Below are positions 12,630 through 24,963 of a stretch of 64,000 bases of DNA, one piece after another. Both the position numbers and the translations under genes were made by a program. The notes under the pieces were generated by a model, which was given only the letters and a program-made list of their open reading frames with translations, was not told the origin of the DNA and searched no databases. This stretch comes from Watersipora subatra (Eukaryota; Bryozoa; Gymnolaemata; Cheilostomatida; Watersiporidae). The DNA is taken from assembly GCF_963576615.1 (NCBI RefSeq), contig NC_088708.1, forward strand, positions 7,006,001 through 7,070,000. The letters are read 5' to 3'. Numbering within the stretch: position 1 is the stretch's first letter; every line of letters starts with the position of its first letter.

Positions 12630-12720
12630 CATGTTGGATTTGAACTCAGGAAGGTTGTAACCACAAGTTGTAAAAAACGCGCACCCAACCGCAAGGATAA
12701 GCCGTTCTTACCACTTCCAT
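12630..12720 (-). repeat. Possible tRNA-derived SINE head
   Basis: On the minus strand the sequence ends in GAGTTCAAATCC, which matches a pol III B box. Upstream GTGGTAAGAACGG is a loose A-box candidate at roughly the right distance. The cloverleaf is not convincing as a functional tRNA, so a tRNA-derived SINE fragment is the better guess. Confidence 0.3.
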
Positions 12721-13330
12721 CGCTTTTACCATATACTGTATATCATTTTCACGATTGCACATGCTAAATTCTTTTTTTACCAATAGCAACAAAATTTCGC
12801 TCAAAATTTGGCAGTCGGTGTACTGATTATAACAAAATAGTGAAAACGCTGATATGCTATTCGCCGAAATCCCTCTCACGCCTGAAAAAGATATGAAGCT
12901 CGTTATCTCAGTTCAACGTTACTTGCTATAATAAGAACGAAGCCAAAAATAGAAAGGTGATAAAATTTTAGCCTATAACAAAGTTGAAGTTTAGTTTAGT
13001 AGAATACATACCGAAACATAGCTTCAAGTATGTGTTTAGTAAGCTAAATTCATTTAAGTTAAATTCAATGTCTATGTTATACCTCTGTCTCGAAGGTAAG
13101 AACTTCCAACAGTATGTACTGCACGTAATACATTGTAATGTTGCATTTTCTGGCAAATCATAACCACTAAATACACTAAAGTTACTGTAAGTAAATATAG
13201 TTACTAAGGTTAACATATTGTTATGTTACTAATTTAAAAATGTACAGTACGCATATAAAAGTTTGATGATTTTTACCAGGGGGTGTTTGAATTAGACAAT
13301 CACTATGGGTTTCTAATCTTACTATATATA

Positions 13331-14004
13331 CCGTAAGTCCTTATGCTCAAGCCGCGCATCTTGTCGTTGGCCGCGGCTTCTGGTTCAAGGTTAAAGCCAA
13401 GTTTTTAAAACATACGTGGGGCTCAGGGCGGCTTCTCGATAAATGCGGTCTCTGCTCAGTTTCGCGCTATAATCATAGAATCGCAGTCATGATACACTTT
13501 TATGTGTGGGGTTTTGGCGACCTACTCGTTTATTTTCAAGGTCATGTTTATGGAATCCTTTAGACTAAAGAAGAATTTATCGCTCGTGTTTAACTCACCA
13601 CAGTCATAGGTTATTAACACCTTTTCATTCTTGACCGGTATCTTTTCATAAACGTGAAGCCCTCTAACAGCGCAATAAAAATCTAGCTGAGACATTTGCT
13701 TGCCATGTATTTTAAACTTGCTTGCCGTTCTTGATGCAAGGGTTTAGAAATTTTAATTCGAACTTGGGAGTAAAAGAAAATTCTTTTCACGTGTACTGAT
13801 GTAACCTGTTTTCTTATTCAAGAGGACGGGGGCATAGCGAAACCCATCCCAACACTCTTGCTCTCGAAGGGGTCAAGGACGACAAAACCTCAGTCATTAG
13901 CCGCGGTCTGTGGGCATATGCGGCTTGTTAGAGGATTATTTTTTCTTACGTGAGTCATCTGTTTTTGAGCACAAGCTGCGCGGCTTGAGCATGAGGACTT
14001 ACGG
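13331..14004. mobile_element. TA-flanked inverted-repeat element
   Basis: The ends CCGTAAGTCCTTATGCTCAA and the inverse of CCGTAAGTCCTCATGCTCAA continue into GCCGCGC on both sides. TA is found at 13329-13330 and 14005-14006. It fits a Tc1/mariner-type nonautonomous element. No coding domain is seen. Confidence 0.85.
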
Positions 14005-14169
14005 TACATGTATGAATACACTTTTAGATGTTGTGGAAGATATTTTGACGAATAGCACATCAGCATCTTTGTTGTTCCAATCTATTCCGCACACTGACCA
14101 CCAGTTTTGAAATTCAAGAATCATTTTTGTTGATATCGTATGGTGAAAAAATGCCATGTGGAAGACATG

Positions 14170-14228
14170 AAAAACATTGTGGGTTCCACATCGCGAAAAA
14201 ACATTGTGGGTTCCACATCGCGAAAAAA
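14170..14228. repeat. Tandem duplication, unit about 29 bp
   Basis: Two adjacent copies of a unit containing acattgtgggttccacatcg, followed by cgaaaaa. Noncoding. Confidence 0.85.
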
Positions 14229-14750
14229 CTGTAAAACAGGAATGTTGTCAATTCGAGGGTGCACTGTATATGCGCTTAGTGTACATTATATATATACCTA
14301 ACCTAAAGAATCAAGTCAATAAGCATTTGTTGAAGCTTCGTTTTGCTATAATGATGACAAAGTGCGATTCCCTCTGTCTTGTCAATTGGATTCATATATT
14401 CCCATACATTAATGCCACAACGTTGTCAAATAGCAAAATTCAGTAAAATGCGCATACGAAACCTTTTGCTGGATGTCCCAAATATAAGTAATAGTGTCTG
14501 TGTAATGGCCACTGATCACCATCGACTCGATTGAGAGTTATCATCTCTGAATATTAGCATTTTTTGAAACATGTAGCTGCTATCGTGTGGAACTAAAGTT
14601 GTGTAAAAAACTCTAACTGCGCATTGCTAAATACTCACTGACTGCCAGATGCAAAATGCATTGCAGTAAGTTTTTGCCTGGCAATTTATGTAGTTGCATT
14701 AGCAGTGCAGTGGTAAACATGTTACAGCCATGCAGTATAATTGTGTTACA

Positions 14751-14803
14751 TACTTTTACTACTGTGCATGTACAACTACTGTACATGCACAGTAGTAAAA
14801 GTA
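14751..14803. repeat. Perfect 23-bp hairpin
   Basis: The left arm 14751-14773 is exactly complementary to the right arm 14781-14803, with a 7-nt spacer. The arm begins tacttttactactgtgcatg. It lies about 60 bp upstream of the LINE remnant. It could be a foldback structure or the remains of a small MITE; no duplication bounds it clearly. Confidence 0.85.
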
Positions 14804-14866
14804 GATTGTATAAAATACATGTATACATATATATAATCTACTACCAGACCATGTTGTATTTAATCT

Positions 14867-16868
14867 CATTGCAGATTACTGAGAAGATCGTAGAAGTAAC
14901 AAATTGGAAACCACTGCATGCCGTCACCAAAGAAACCAATCAATAACTAACAAACAATCGCCTCCTCTGGTCACTTTTTGAACATGCTATGGAAAATGTT
15001 ATCACTGAATGTGTGCCTTCTAAGATACAAAAACAATCCTCTCAACCACCATGGATGGATAGGCAAACTGAAAGACTATTAAAAAAACAGCGTAATACAT
15101 ACAACAAAATGAAGCAGACCGGGTTGCAAACATACATCAGTGAATATGAAAAACTTAGAAAACAAAATAAAAAGATTATAAAAAAGAGAAAGGCTCAGTA
15201 TCTCTCTGACAAGTTATTTGTTCCTTTGCAGGAGGGTGAAACCAAACCTTTTTTTAGATATTTGCGAGACAGTCGCTCAAATGATGGTGGAATCATTCCT
15301 GAACTGAGAGGGGGTGATATGGTGGCTAAAACACCAATTGAAAAAGCTAATGCACTAAACCAACAATTTCAATCTGTTTTTACTTTGGATAAAAATGATT
15401 ACTTACCTGCAACAACTTCACCTCGTTTTAAAGACACTAATCCCATAGAAATAACTGAAATTGGTGTACTTAAACTTTTGAATGGTGTAAAAGTTGGCAA
15501 GGCTGGGGGTCCTGACAACATAAAAGGAATTACATTAAAAACTTTTTCGCATTTTCTTGCTCGGCCACTCCCAAATATTTTTCAATATTCAATAAACACA
15601 GCGAAATTACCTTCAGTGTGGAAACATGCAAAAGTAGTGCCTATTTATAAGAAAGGTTCAAGGCATGATTCGGCCAACTATAGGCCAGTATCATTAACTA
15701 GCGTATGTTGTAAGTTATTGGAACATATTATCCATTCCCACATAAGTGCCCACCTAGATAAATATGATATCCTTACAGATGTGCAGCACGGATTTCGTGC
15801 TAAACGATCCTGTGAAACACAGCTTATTTGCACAATAGATGATCTAGCTAAGAACTTTGATAGAAATTTGATTACAGATATAATAATACTAGACTTTTCT
15901 AAAGCATTTGATTGTGTGAATCATCGAAAACTGGTCTATAAAATTCGAAATTATGGAATACACGATCAAGTCTTAAACTGGATAACATCTTTTTTAGAGA
16001 ATAGAACTCAAGTAGTCGAGGTAGAAAATGAACTGTCAAATATTGTGTTTGTAACTTCTGGTGTGCCGCAGGGTTCGGTGCTGGACCATTGTTGTTTTTA
16101 CTTTTTATTAATGACCTTCCTGATAAGGTAAATTCTCAGTGTAGACTTTTTGCAGATGATGCCCTGGTATATGCCACAAGAGATCAAGCCAATACATTGC
16201 AACAAGATATGCATTCACTTGAGGCTTGGGCGAATCTCTGGCAGATGAGTTTTAATCCAAAGAAATGTTACCACCTTTCAGTAGGAAAATCCCATCTCAT
16301 GTCAAATAAAGAGACATCTTTTTTCTTATGTGCCCAAAAACTAGAAAGCGTCTTATCTAATCCGTATTTCGGAGTAGAGCTCCAGAGTGACTTAAAATGG
16401 AATAAACACATTTGCAAAATTGAATCTAAAGGGAAGCGATTAATTGGGATGCTTAGAAGGGTACTCCGAGATGCGGATGCTCGAACTAGAAAGGCTGCAT
16501 ATACATCCTTGGTAAGACCAGGCCTTGAATATGGGTGCGTGGTTTGGGATCCACATCTTAAAAAAGATATTTTATCATTAGAGCAGACACAAAACCTAGC
16601 ACTGAGATTTATTTTCAAGAAAAAAGGAATTACTAGTTTCACTAATTTAAGAGAGAATACTTCTTTTGAATCGCTGGAGGAGAGACGATCCAGACAGCGT
16701 AAAAATATTTTTGGTAGAATCGTCGGAGGCGATATTGATATAAATGTGGGCGTTAAAGTCAGGGAAAGTGGTTCTGATAAAGAGGGAAGGCCTCCTGCAT
16801 TGTCTACTCGATTTGGGAAGTATTACTTGTCCCACACTAATACCGATCAGTATGGCGCCTTACCGTGA
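14867..16868 (+). pseudogene. LINE (non-LTR retrotransposon) reverse transcriptase, 5'-truncated and frameshifted
   Basis: The open frame from 14989 encodes the linker and reverse transcriptase of a non-LTR element. Visible motifs: WKHAKVVPIYKKGSRHDSAN then YRPVSLTS (RT1-2), QHGFRAKRSCETQL, DIIILDFSKAFDCVNH (catalytic D), SGVPQGSVL, FADDALVYA (catalytic DD) and the thumb region FNPKKCYHLSVGKS. Near 16083, just after GVPQGSVL, one base is missing relative to the usual G-P-L-L-F, so the second half (16089-16868) sits in another frame. Upstream coding-like sequence from about 14867 contains a stop. The endonuclease domain is absent, typical of 5' truncation on insertion. No poly-A tail or target duplication could be fixed. 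The clade (Jockey/CR1-like) is uncertain. Confidence 0.9.
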
Positions 16869-17600
16869 GACTCACGCAATCACCCCAAAGAAAAAATGGA
16901 AATGCGTGAGATTTTTGCCCCAATTTCCACAATTTTATATATACTATCATTGATACATCAATTGCCCCAAAACCAAATCTCACGCGTTGCCCCACTCTTG
17001 GGTTGGCAGGTCTGGTTCTACAACAAAGCTAATCCAATGCTATAGTTCATGTAACGATGCCTCATATATACGCTAATGTACGTACACCTCCAACCAACCC
17101 TCTAAAGACTGGGTTGGGGTTAGATTAGCAGTTTAGACGTAAGATATTATGATATAATATACATGTTGATCGATCAACTATTAGTATACAATTAAATGAT
17201 GTTGCTTCCTTAGTTGCTAGACATGGAATGCATATAACTATAAAGCTAGTTCTATATAAATTGATAGACTGAATAGGAGTTGTGTTCCTACTATAGTGTT
17301 GCTATGGACTGAGTAAGTAATTCCCAACTCCACAATCAAAGGGTAAGAATATTGTACACGTATGCAGCATGTAAACAATGGTTGTTGATGCATACTTGTT
17401 TCCGTTAGTGGGAGATAATATATGCTGTAGGAATGTATTGTAACTGCTAAGTTTCCTACCTATTAACTAATCTCTTGACATTTACGTTTGTGGGAACATT
17501 GCTAATATACAGCTATTTTAAAAACATGATTTTCAGCTATAACAACATACTGCTATCTTTTATTTACGTGTGAAGATATTTAGACATATCAACATACTGG
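16869..17600. other. No gene recognised; spacer upstream of TRPV unit 1
   Basis: The first 130 bp carry repeats of ctcacgc and tgcccca in both orientations, perhaps a small element at the LINE end. The block at 17567-17595 (tgctatcttttatttacgtg) is repeated at 18239-18285 inside intron 1. Confidence 0.35.
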
Positions 17601-18880
17601 CGTGTGTTAACGTTATACACCATTTCCCTTTTTGGGCTAAAATTAACAATATATGGAAATAAAAGATATGACAACATGTGTAATGTAATTCCTGTATCTA
17701 TTGATTGTCTAATGTCCATATAAGCTGATGTCATAATATTTCAGATATGGGGTCATTTTCTTTGACCTTTGCAGTCCACTATAACCCTGCCAGTTCAGTA
17801 TGCTTAGCTGTTTTGCCCTCTGCAACATCTGCCCTGGGCCGCTAGGGATGCTATTGATCGTAGTACTTCATTTGTTATTAATATGTGGGTGCTGCTAAAC
17901 AATAACAGGCTGCAAGAAAAATAGCGTACTTTATGTAAATGTTTGCACTCTTATTGTTTGGTCTACAGGCTAACTATACAGCTGAAGCGTTCTTTTTTTT
18001 ACTCATTAATGAGTGACAAAAGGAAGGCAGGCGTAGTTATGGTTACAAAAACATCAATGTATAAATTATCTATTAATAAAGAATAGCTTAGCAACATTAA
18101 CACAGGCGGTGAAGGTTGGCATCAGACGCTGACAACAAGATTCTACTTGAGAAATGGCTGACCAGTGAGTTATAAAAGTTATTTTTAGTTCAGTTAAAGG
18201 TTTATAGTAGCTCATCAATAGCTGCATGACACATGATGCTATCTTTTATTATACGGTATTTACGTGTGAAGATATTTAGACATATCAATACCTCTTCTAT
18301 ACTTTGCTACGCTGTACATGTGAGGTTTTTATTGAAAAAATTAGTTACGCATGAAATGGTACTCTTTGATGCATTTCAGCAACACAGTTCTTCGAGAAAT
18401 TTATAAGCTCTGCTTGCAGTTTTCAACTCTAAAAGATTCATTTTATTTTAAAACATAGCATGCTAGATAAGCATGGCTCAGTGTACCATTTACTCCGTAG
18501 CTGTAAATCCTAATACCATGGCTTCATTATATTCTGTATGAGAACAGATCTACACGTTTACTATACACATTTAATAATAATGTGCAGGCTTTTGTTTCTG
18601 ATACCAACTTTATATGTAGCTCTGCAGGAGAATTAGCTTACAAGGAAAAGAAGCGGGCAGTACTGAAAAACCAAGACTCGCAGGTTGAATGGTTAAACCT
18701 TCTCAAGCTCAACCAATCACTAACTACAGCCATTAAGAAAAACAACCTCAAAAAAGTGAAGATTCTCATTGACGTAGCCAAAGAGGAGAAAGTTCAGACC
18801 AAGCTGCCAGTAACGCAAAGCATAGTAAAAATAGCTCTAATCTCAAGAAAAAAAAATGGTAAGACCATTAAAGAAACCTC
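17601..18880 (+). repeat. TRPV duplication unit, 5' block, copy 1
   Basis: This block starts at gcgtgtgttaac and covers the presumed promoter, exon 1, intron 1 and exon 2. It recurs with high similarity at about 28672-30220 and 34137-35583. The similarity includes noncoding sequence, so this is recent duplication rather than protein conservation. Copy 2 carries about 135 extra bases (28917-29055) compared with copies 1 and 3. Confidence 0.85.
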
Positions 18881-21800
18881 CATCTAAGCATGTTTCGTCA
18901 TAAAAATCCATGTTGTAAAGTAGTTTTTTGCTTAAAGTAAGCCAAGACTCGGTCATCATTATAAGATAATAGTTCATTGCTTGAAGATGTGGTTCATTGA
19001 TTATCTCAATATTGAGTGATTCGCTATTGTGAAAAATCACAGAAGACAGCATACCAAAGTTGTCTGGGAGCGAATTATAGTAGTTGACATCATATATGTC
19101 TACTAGTTAAAGGTTGACTTGCAAAAAAATTTACATTAGAGTTATTTGGTATCAAAAGATTCACCATGTCTTACTCTGCTGTGTTGTAGGTGCAAAATAT
19201 GTGGAAATGTGATTAAAAGCTCTTTAAAGCTAAAAAAACGAACAGTTAACCGCACCCATCACGAAAACGCCGTAGGTTAGAATCCCTCTCCAAAACGGCT
19301 CAAATGGGACATAGTTGAACAAGATGGCTTCTGTTTACACTTTCATGCAACCTCATTCGTCGAAATATTTTCACAAATATACTTCACGCATTCAATAAAA
19401 CTATGTCTATTGTCCTTACTCGTCTGTGTCATCATCATTGTAATGCTGTCACTTTGAACACTGATATCTCAAAACCTACCGTGAAAATTCGTTTAATTTT
19501 TTAACCTTAGCTCGAAGGAGTGCATTTCATTCTTTGATAAACATGACAAGCCTGTTGGTTACCTGTGACAGTCAAAAAATGCTGCAGAAGTTTTTTGTGC
19601 TGTTTGGCAGAAAGTATGGGTCACATGATCAGATTACGACTAGACGATTCAACCAAGCCGGAACAAAACTGTAAAGTAGCGAGCATCTAGATTTGATATG
19701 GGCCTTTCTGTAGAACCCAAAGTGTTTGCCATAAACTAGTGCTACGAGACGTTTTATATTGAGCCTTTTATTGGCCTTTCATGTCACGTGATAACATCAC
19801 GTGTCAAAACAATAACCAAGTTGTTTGAGTATGTCAGAAAAATAAATTGATTCCAACCTACGGCGTTTTCGCGATAGCGGCGATTATCTGTTCATTTTTG
19901 AGCTTTTAAGAGCTTGTAATCACATTTCCACATATTTTGCACCTACAACACAACAGAGTAAGACATGGTGAATCTTTTGATACCAAATAACTGTAATGTG
20001 AATTTTATTGCAAGTCAACCTTTAAGGAAGATCATGAGTAATCTTTCTTGATTCACAACATTAACGAATTTGCAGAGCAGCATGTAATTTTCTGTATACA
20101 AGGCAGTATATAGAAAGTAGATGATGTTGACCTTTGCAAGTAATGCAATGGGGACCTTAGTGCATTTGTCACCGTAATATGCACCTCCACAGAAGACTTC
20201 ATTTTTGGGGCAAGATGCTACTATATGTTTATATTGATGGCTTTGGTAGCAGTTTGCGATTAGTGGTTTAATATATTCCTGAACCACAAAGGTCCAGTTA
20301 TTAGAGCCCATTATGTCTGTTATTGCAATAGTTCTGGTGAGCTAAAGATTACCTTGAAAGGTCGGTAGTTTTTCTGGTTTTAGTTATTCTAGGGATTGAC
20401 AATAGCCCAAATCTATCATGTACTACAACGTAGGTCAACAATAAGCTAGTTTGCCATAATTAAATGTGGATTATTTGTTATTAACCTTGGCAAAACTTCA
20501 AAATTTTTGTAATCAAAATATTCTATAGTAATTATTTATGTATTTGTTATTTATTCTTTAATTATTAGTTACCAGTTACTAGGTCTCAACGATAATATAC
20601 TATTCTCTGACACTCTTGCTGCCTGATTATATCTATACTGCAAGAAGGTATATACACTACAAACTTATATACATTGTCCACACTGATGTACATGCTATAT
20701 GCTGATACAAATGCAATACGCAGATATGCATACTATGCACTGCTATAAATACTATCTACCAATGCATTGTACAATGTATATTCAATACACACGCTGCACA
20801 TGAATATACATGCTATATTCTGATATACATGTCATCACCTTGTATACACTACACAAAATACACATGCTGTACGCTACACAATTAACCATCTCACTGATTT
20901 TCTCACACAGATATCGGAATATTTAAGTACCTCGCTAAAACGTTTCCTGAACAGCTCGTTCGTAATGTGAAACCACAGGAAACCCTCTTACATATTGCTG
21001 TTGCAAGGCAAGATTTTGAAGGTAAAACATACTCTTTGAATACTACCTTTGAATAATACTCTTTGAATGGTACTATGGGATTTAAGCTGTCTGCTACTTA
21101 CGCTGGCATATTGGTTGATGATACTCTGCACATTTTATTAAAGCGGCCGAACTCATCTTGAAACTTTGGAAACAACGAAGCGATCTAGTTTTGCATGAAT
21201 ACATCAATGTACCTTACAAGAGCGGCGACTCTCAGAACGACGGCTGCCTCAAGGTTGAACTTCCTCTTTCTATGGCTGCCTGGAATGGGGATGAAGAAAT
21301 GATAGACCTTTTGCTTAAGAATGGAGCATCTATAAAGGGAATCAACAGTTACGGGCAGAATGTGTTCCACAGCTTAGTGCAAGTAAGTAATTACTTTGAT
21401 TGGATCTAATGTTTGAATAAAATGAAAAATTGATCATAACTCCTAAATTACTAGTTCGTACTCATCTGATTCTGCAATTAGAAGCATAAAAATAAACAAT
21501 AAGAAGTTGCAGGTGCATTTTATGTTTTACACTCGATAACCTAGTAGAGTTTGAAAATTCATCATAAAGGTTCTCAGCAAATGATAAGGTTGTGTGTTGA
21601 GATGGGCAATGCCCTGGAAATCTTTTATTATATTGCATCATATATCTAGATGAATGATGAGCGCAATCTAACGCACATGTGTATATAACGTATTCCAAAA
21701 AGGCTAAGGGTGTTATTTGTTTGCAAAAGCAATCAATACCAATGAAATTAGCTAAAATTTGCAGAAAGATCAAATAGTGTAAACAATGGAAACGGGAAGA

Positions 21801-23678
21801 TTTTCATGAATAGGTGGCTTAATCTCTGCTTTTCAATTGCACTCAAATGTAGAGTTATTTGATATAGAGTGAGCGCAGTTTAATGCATGCAAATAAGCGG
21901 CTATGATTTCATCAGTTAAGAAATGCAAACAAACCCTATGACTTTTTGGACTTATAAAAGTGCACCAGTTGTTCTTCCCTGACTCTCTACTACTGGTCTC
22001 TGTATTACAGATGTTATCTGATCCAGATAGTCAGGGAGAGCTCAACAAGGTAATAGAGACCTTTAAACACTTAATAAAGAAAGCAATGGTAAAACCTGAA
22101 AAACCAGAGGAAACCATTCAAACTTCACAAGAATCAAAATCGAAAGCAACTCAAACTCCATCAGGGCAAGCAAAGAAGGCATCTCCAACTCCAGCAAAAA
22201 CAAGGAATGTTGAAACCCAAACACCAAAAGTGGAACCGAATGTGCCAGCTTTAAATTTGCGTGATCTCGCATGCGTGCTGAATGAAAAAGACAAAGATGG
22301 CTACACACCCCTCACCTTATCCGCCAAAGTTGGTTGCAAGCAACTATTTGAAATCATAGTCAATTCTGATGTTTATAGGCTAGCAGACATCGATGAAGAG
22401 ACATCAGTGTCTAATGTTTATTTGTACGACGTGACAGAAATAGATAGTTGCCTGGCCGATTCTGGCAAATCTGCTATGGAGCTCATTGCGACTGGTAATG
22501 AGAAAAGAAAAGAGAAGTTTTATGAACTAGCAGAGGTTTGTCCAGTCCTTGAGATAATTCGAGTGAAATGGGAAAGCTATAAATGGTGGTACTTTGGTTG
22601 GGGTTTGGTTCACATTGTCTTGATGTTGTTTTACACAATCTTCACTACCACAACAGCACCAGTTCCATCCTTCTATAAAGTTGATGTGGGAAATTTCGTA
22701 ATCAGTTTGCTGATGTTTTTCTACTCGATGGCGTTAACTGTCTATGAAAGCCAGTTGCTGATACGGCTACGGAAACGGTGGCGTGAGTTGCTTAACCCAA
22801 ACCGAAATAGAAATGCACCCTATAGGATACTATTACTTTTTCTAGGCCCGTGTATATTTTTAACTTTCGTGTTACAGTTTTTCAGTGAAGATTGGGCAAT
22901 GCCCACACAATCACTGAGCCTTCTGATTGGATGGTTATTCATGCTATTCTTTACTCGAGGCGTTAAGCGTTTCAGCTCTTTCACCGTTATGATGCAACTT
23001 GCTCTAGGAGATGTATTGAAGTTTACTGTAGTTTATATCTTCATTCTCATTCCATACGCTGCCTCAATGACAATAGTACACAGAACTTCCTCAGAACAGC
23101 CCAATCAATTTAATAACTTCTGGAATTCCGCACTTACCATGTTCTCATTAATGCTTGGATTAGCAGATCTTGATGCAACTTTTCCAAATGTGAAATATCC
23201 TGGACTCGGCATCTTTTTATACATTGCTTTTCTCATAACTTCCTATATCTTGCTACTTAACATGGTAATTGCCATTCTCTCTGACACCTGTACACGAGTG
23301 TCAAACATTAAGCAAGACCAATGGCATCTACAAAAGCTGGGGATTGTTTTGTTCATAGAGTCTCACATTCTCAAGCAACACCGAAAAATATGTGGAGAGA
23401 CATCGCCCTTTTCAAGAAAAAGATCCCCTGAACCACAAACTCCAAAACAGGTAGATGAATTTATTCTCCAAGAGCCACCAACCCCTAGAAAACATGATAC
23501 TTCAGGCCGCCGCTATCTTAAAAAGGAGACACTAACTGAGAGATCGATGGTGGAATTTTCAACTGCTAATGAGGTAGCTAAAGCACTAGGTTTGACGATG
23601 AACAATTGCGTCAATGCTGACAATGCGACAGATAGGCCGCAAACAAGTAAAAAACTTACTATGGTCGAGACTGCATGA
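18154..23678 (+). CDS. TRPV-like cation channel, gene 1
   Basis: Proposed exons: 18154-18164 (MAD..; donor GTGAGT), 18620-18858, 20911-21021, 21144-21382 and 22011-23678. All joins keep phase and give about 755 aa, the usual TRPV length. Exons 2-4 encode ankyrin-type repeats (LNQSLTTAIKKNNLKKVKIL; QETLLHIAVARQDFE; LPLSMAAWNGDEEMIDLLL). Exon 5 holds another ankyrin repeat and the whole channel domain. The start is supported because ATGGCTGACCA plus donor is conserved in all three copies. TRPV channels are tetrameric plasma-membrane cation channels with sensory or calcium-entry roles; the ligand cannot be deduced. Exon 2 has 10 codons more than copy 3, centred on WLNLLKLNQ. Intron 2 carries the TTAA-flanked element. 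An AATAAA lies near 24107. No disabling change is seen, so the gene may be functional. Confidence 0.85.
19111..20021. mobile_element. TTAA-flanked element with about 170-bp inverted repeats
   Basis: The left arm begins AGGTTGACTTGCAAAAAAAT (19111 to about 19280). The right arm (about 19850-20021) is its inverse and ends gcaagtcaacct. TTAA lies outside both ends (19107-19110 and 20022-20025). TTAA duplication is typical of piggyBac-type transposition. The 550-bp interior has no recognisable coding sequence. It sits in intron 2 of TRPV-like gene 1 and is not at the corresponding place in copy 3. Confidence 0.75.
22011..23678 (+). CDS. TRPV-like gene 1, terminal exon with channel domain
   Basis: The AG acceptor is at 22009-22010, and the exon starts MLSDPDSQGELNK (residue about 201). 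In order (approximate residues): a low-complexity Lys/Thr/Pro/Gln stretch with repeated TQTP motifs (235-275); an ankyrin repeat DKDGYTPLTLSAKVGCKQLF (about 294); S1 at 392-412, S2 at 428-446, S3 at 471-491, S4 at 501-517 and S5 at 535-556; the pore helix WNSALTMFSLMLGLADLD with a filter-like G-L-A-D at 583-586; S6 (LYIAFLITSYILLLNMVIAI) at 598-624; and a TRP box QWHLQKLGIVLFIES near 637-651. The family usually has GMGD-type filters, so Ala replaces the second Gly. The cytosolic tail is basic and proline-rich with no domain I recognise. Confidence 0.93.
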   Translation: MLSDPDSQGELNKVIETFKHLIKKAMVKPEKPEETIQTSQESKSKATQTPSGQAKKASPTPAKTRNVETQTPKVEPNVPALNLRDLACVLNEKDKDGYTPLTLSAKVGCKQLFEIIVNSDVYRLADIDEETSVSNVYLYDVTEIDSCLADSGKSAMELIATGNEKRKEKFYELAEVCPVLEIIRVKWESYKWWYFGWGLVHIVLMLFYTIFTTTTAPVPSFYKVDVGNFVISLLMFFYSMALTVYESQLLIRLRKRWRELLNPNRNRNAPYRILLLFLGPCIFLTFVLQFFSEDWAMPTQSLSLLIGWLFMLFFTRGVKRFSSFTVMMQLALGDVLKFTVVYIFILIPYAASMTIVHRTSSEQPNQFNNFWNSALTMFSLMLGLADLDATFPNVKYPGLGIFLYIAFLITSYILLLNMVIAILSDTCTRVSNIKQDQWHLQKLGIVLFIESHILKQHRKICGETSPFSRKRSPEPQTPKQVDEFILQEPPTPRKHDTSGRRYLKKETLTERSMVEFSTANEVAKALGLTMNNCVNADNATDRPQTSKKLTMVETA

Positions 23679-24269
23679 ACATCATCATGAAACGACAAAA
23701 CACTCGAAAGGCTTGCATTATTTGTTGCTGCAATGCAAATATAGACAAGTCCTAATGTGCCATAGAATATCCCATACGTATTGTAAGTTTGTCTAGCAAA
23801 TATGGTTGCTTTGGATTGGTTTAAAGACATAAATAGGAGATATGGTTGGTTGAATACTTTTGTTTTATAAGGTTGGGACGTTGACTAATATATTTTTATG
23901 TGTGTGTGTTTGCTTGCAGCATTGATTCGGTTTATTATGGAAACGTATGAGTTGAGTTTTATAGTCAGCTTCTTTGCATTAAGAACTTGATAGAAGTACT
24001 GCTATGACTGTTTCGTCAAGCTGAAAAATGGATGAGAACTATTATGTTATAAGCTTTGTTTGGTGACAACTTTTTCTAATTTGATTTGTTAGTTTGCCTG
24101 TTTTGGAAATAAAGTTAATCATAACATTTTAGTTGTTGCAGGATTTGCAAGCTTTTGCAGATGAATTTGATTTTACATGAAGAGACTAGATGAAAAGTTA
24201 TTCAATTGATAAATCTGTTTAAGTGCACTCAAAGCAGGGATCGCTAAACATGGTATAAAAATGTTTACT

Positions 24270-24963
24270 TTTCCATATCCATTTCCATAAACATAAATAT
24301 TTCCATAATTTTATGGAAATGGAAATTTTATTTTAGAAATATGGAAATGTTATGGAAATGGAAAAAATATAGAAATGAATTATGGAAATGGAAATTATAT
24401 GGAAATCAATTATGGAAATGGAAATAATATGGAAATGAATTATGGAAATGTTATGGAAATGGAAATAATATGGAAATGAATTATGGAAATGGTATGGAAA
24501 TGGAAATAATATGGAAATGAATTATGGAAATGGAAATTATATGGAAATCAATTATGGAAATGGAAATAATATGGAAATGAATTATGGTATGTTATGGAAA
24601 TGGAAATAATATGGAAATGAATTATGGAAATGTTATGGAAATGGAAATTATATGGAAATCAATTATGGAAATGGAAATAATATGGAAATGAATTATGGAA
24701 ATGGTATGGAAATGGAAATAATATGGAAATGAATTATGGAAATGGAAATTATATGGAAATCAATTATGGAAATGGAAATAATATGGAAATGAATTATGGA
24801 AATGTTATGGAAATGGAAATAATATGGAAATGAATTATGGAAATGTTATGGAAATGGAAATTATATGGAAATCAATTATGGAAATGGAAATAATATGGAA
24901 ATGAATTATGGAAATGTTATGGAAATGGAAATAATATGGAAATGAATTATGGAAATGGAAATT
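24270..24963. repeat. tatggaaatgg minisatellite, forward block
   Basis: About 690 bp of tatggaaatggaaat and aatatggaaatgaat words arranged in irregular higher-order units of about 31-50 bp. The first 60 bp contain the inverse (ccatttcc), which gives a fold-back start. The same repeat occurs inverted at 27825-28208. Confidence 0.9.

Noticed and set aside
16268..16642. 124-codon antisense frame
   Set aside because: Shadow of the LINE reverse transcriptase on the opposite strand.
18582..18619. Upstream acceptor and longer exon 2 for TRPV-like gene 1 (tgtgcag at about 18588)
   Set aside because: Joining exon 1 there gives an in-frame stop. The acceptor at 18618-18619 keeps the frame and is conserved in all three copies.
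19240..19290. Possible tRNA B box (ggttagaatccc)
   Set aside because: It lies in the inverted arm of the TTAA-flanked element, has no matching A box, and the other arm does not preserve a tRNA-like fold.
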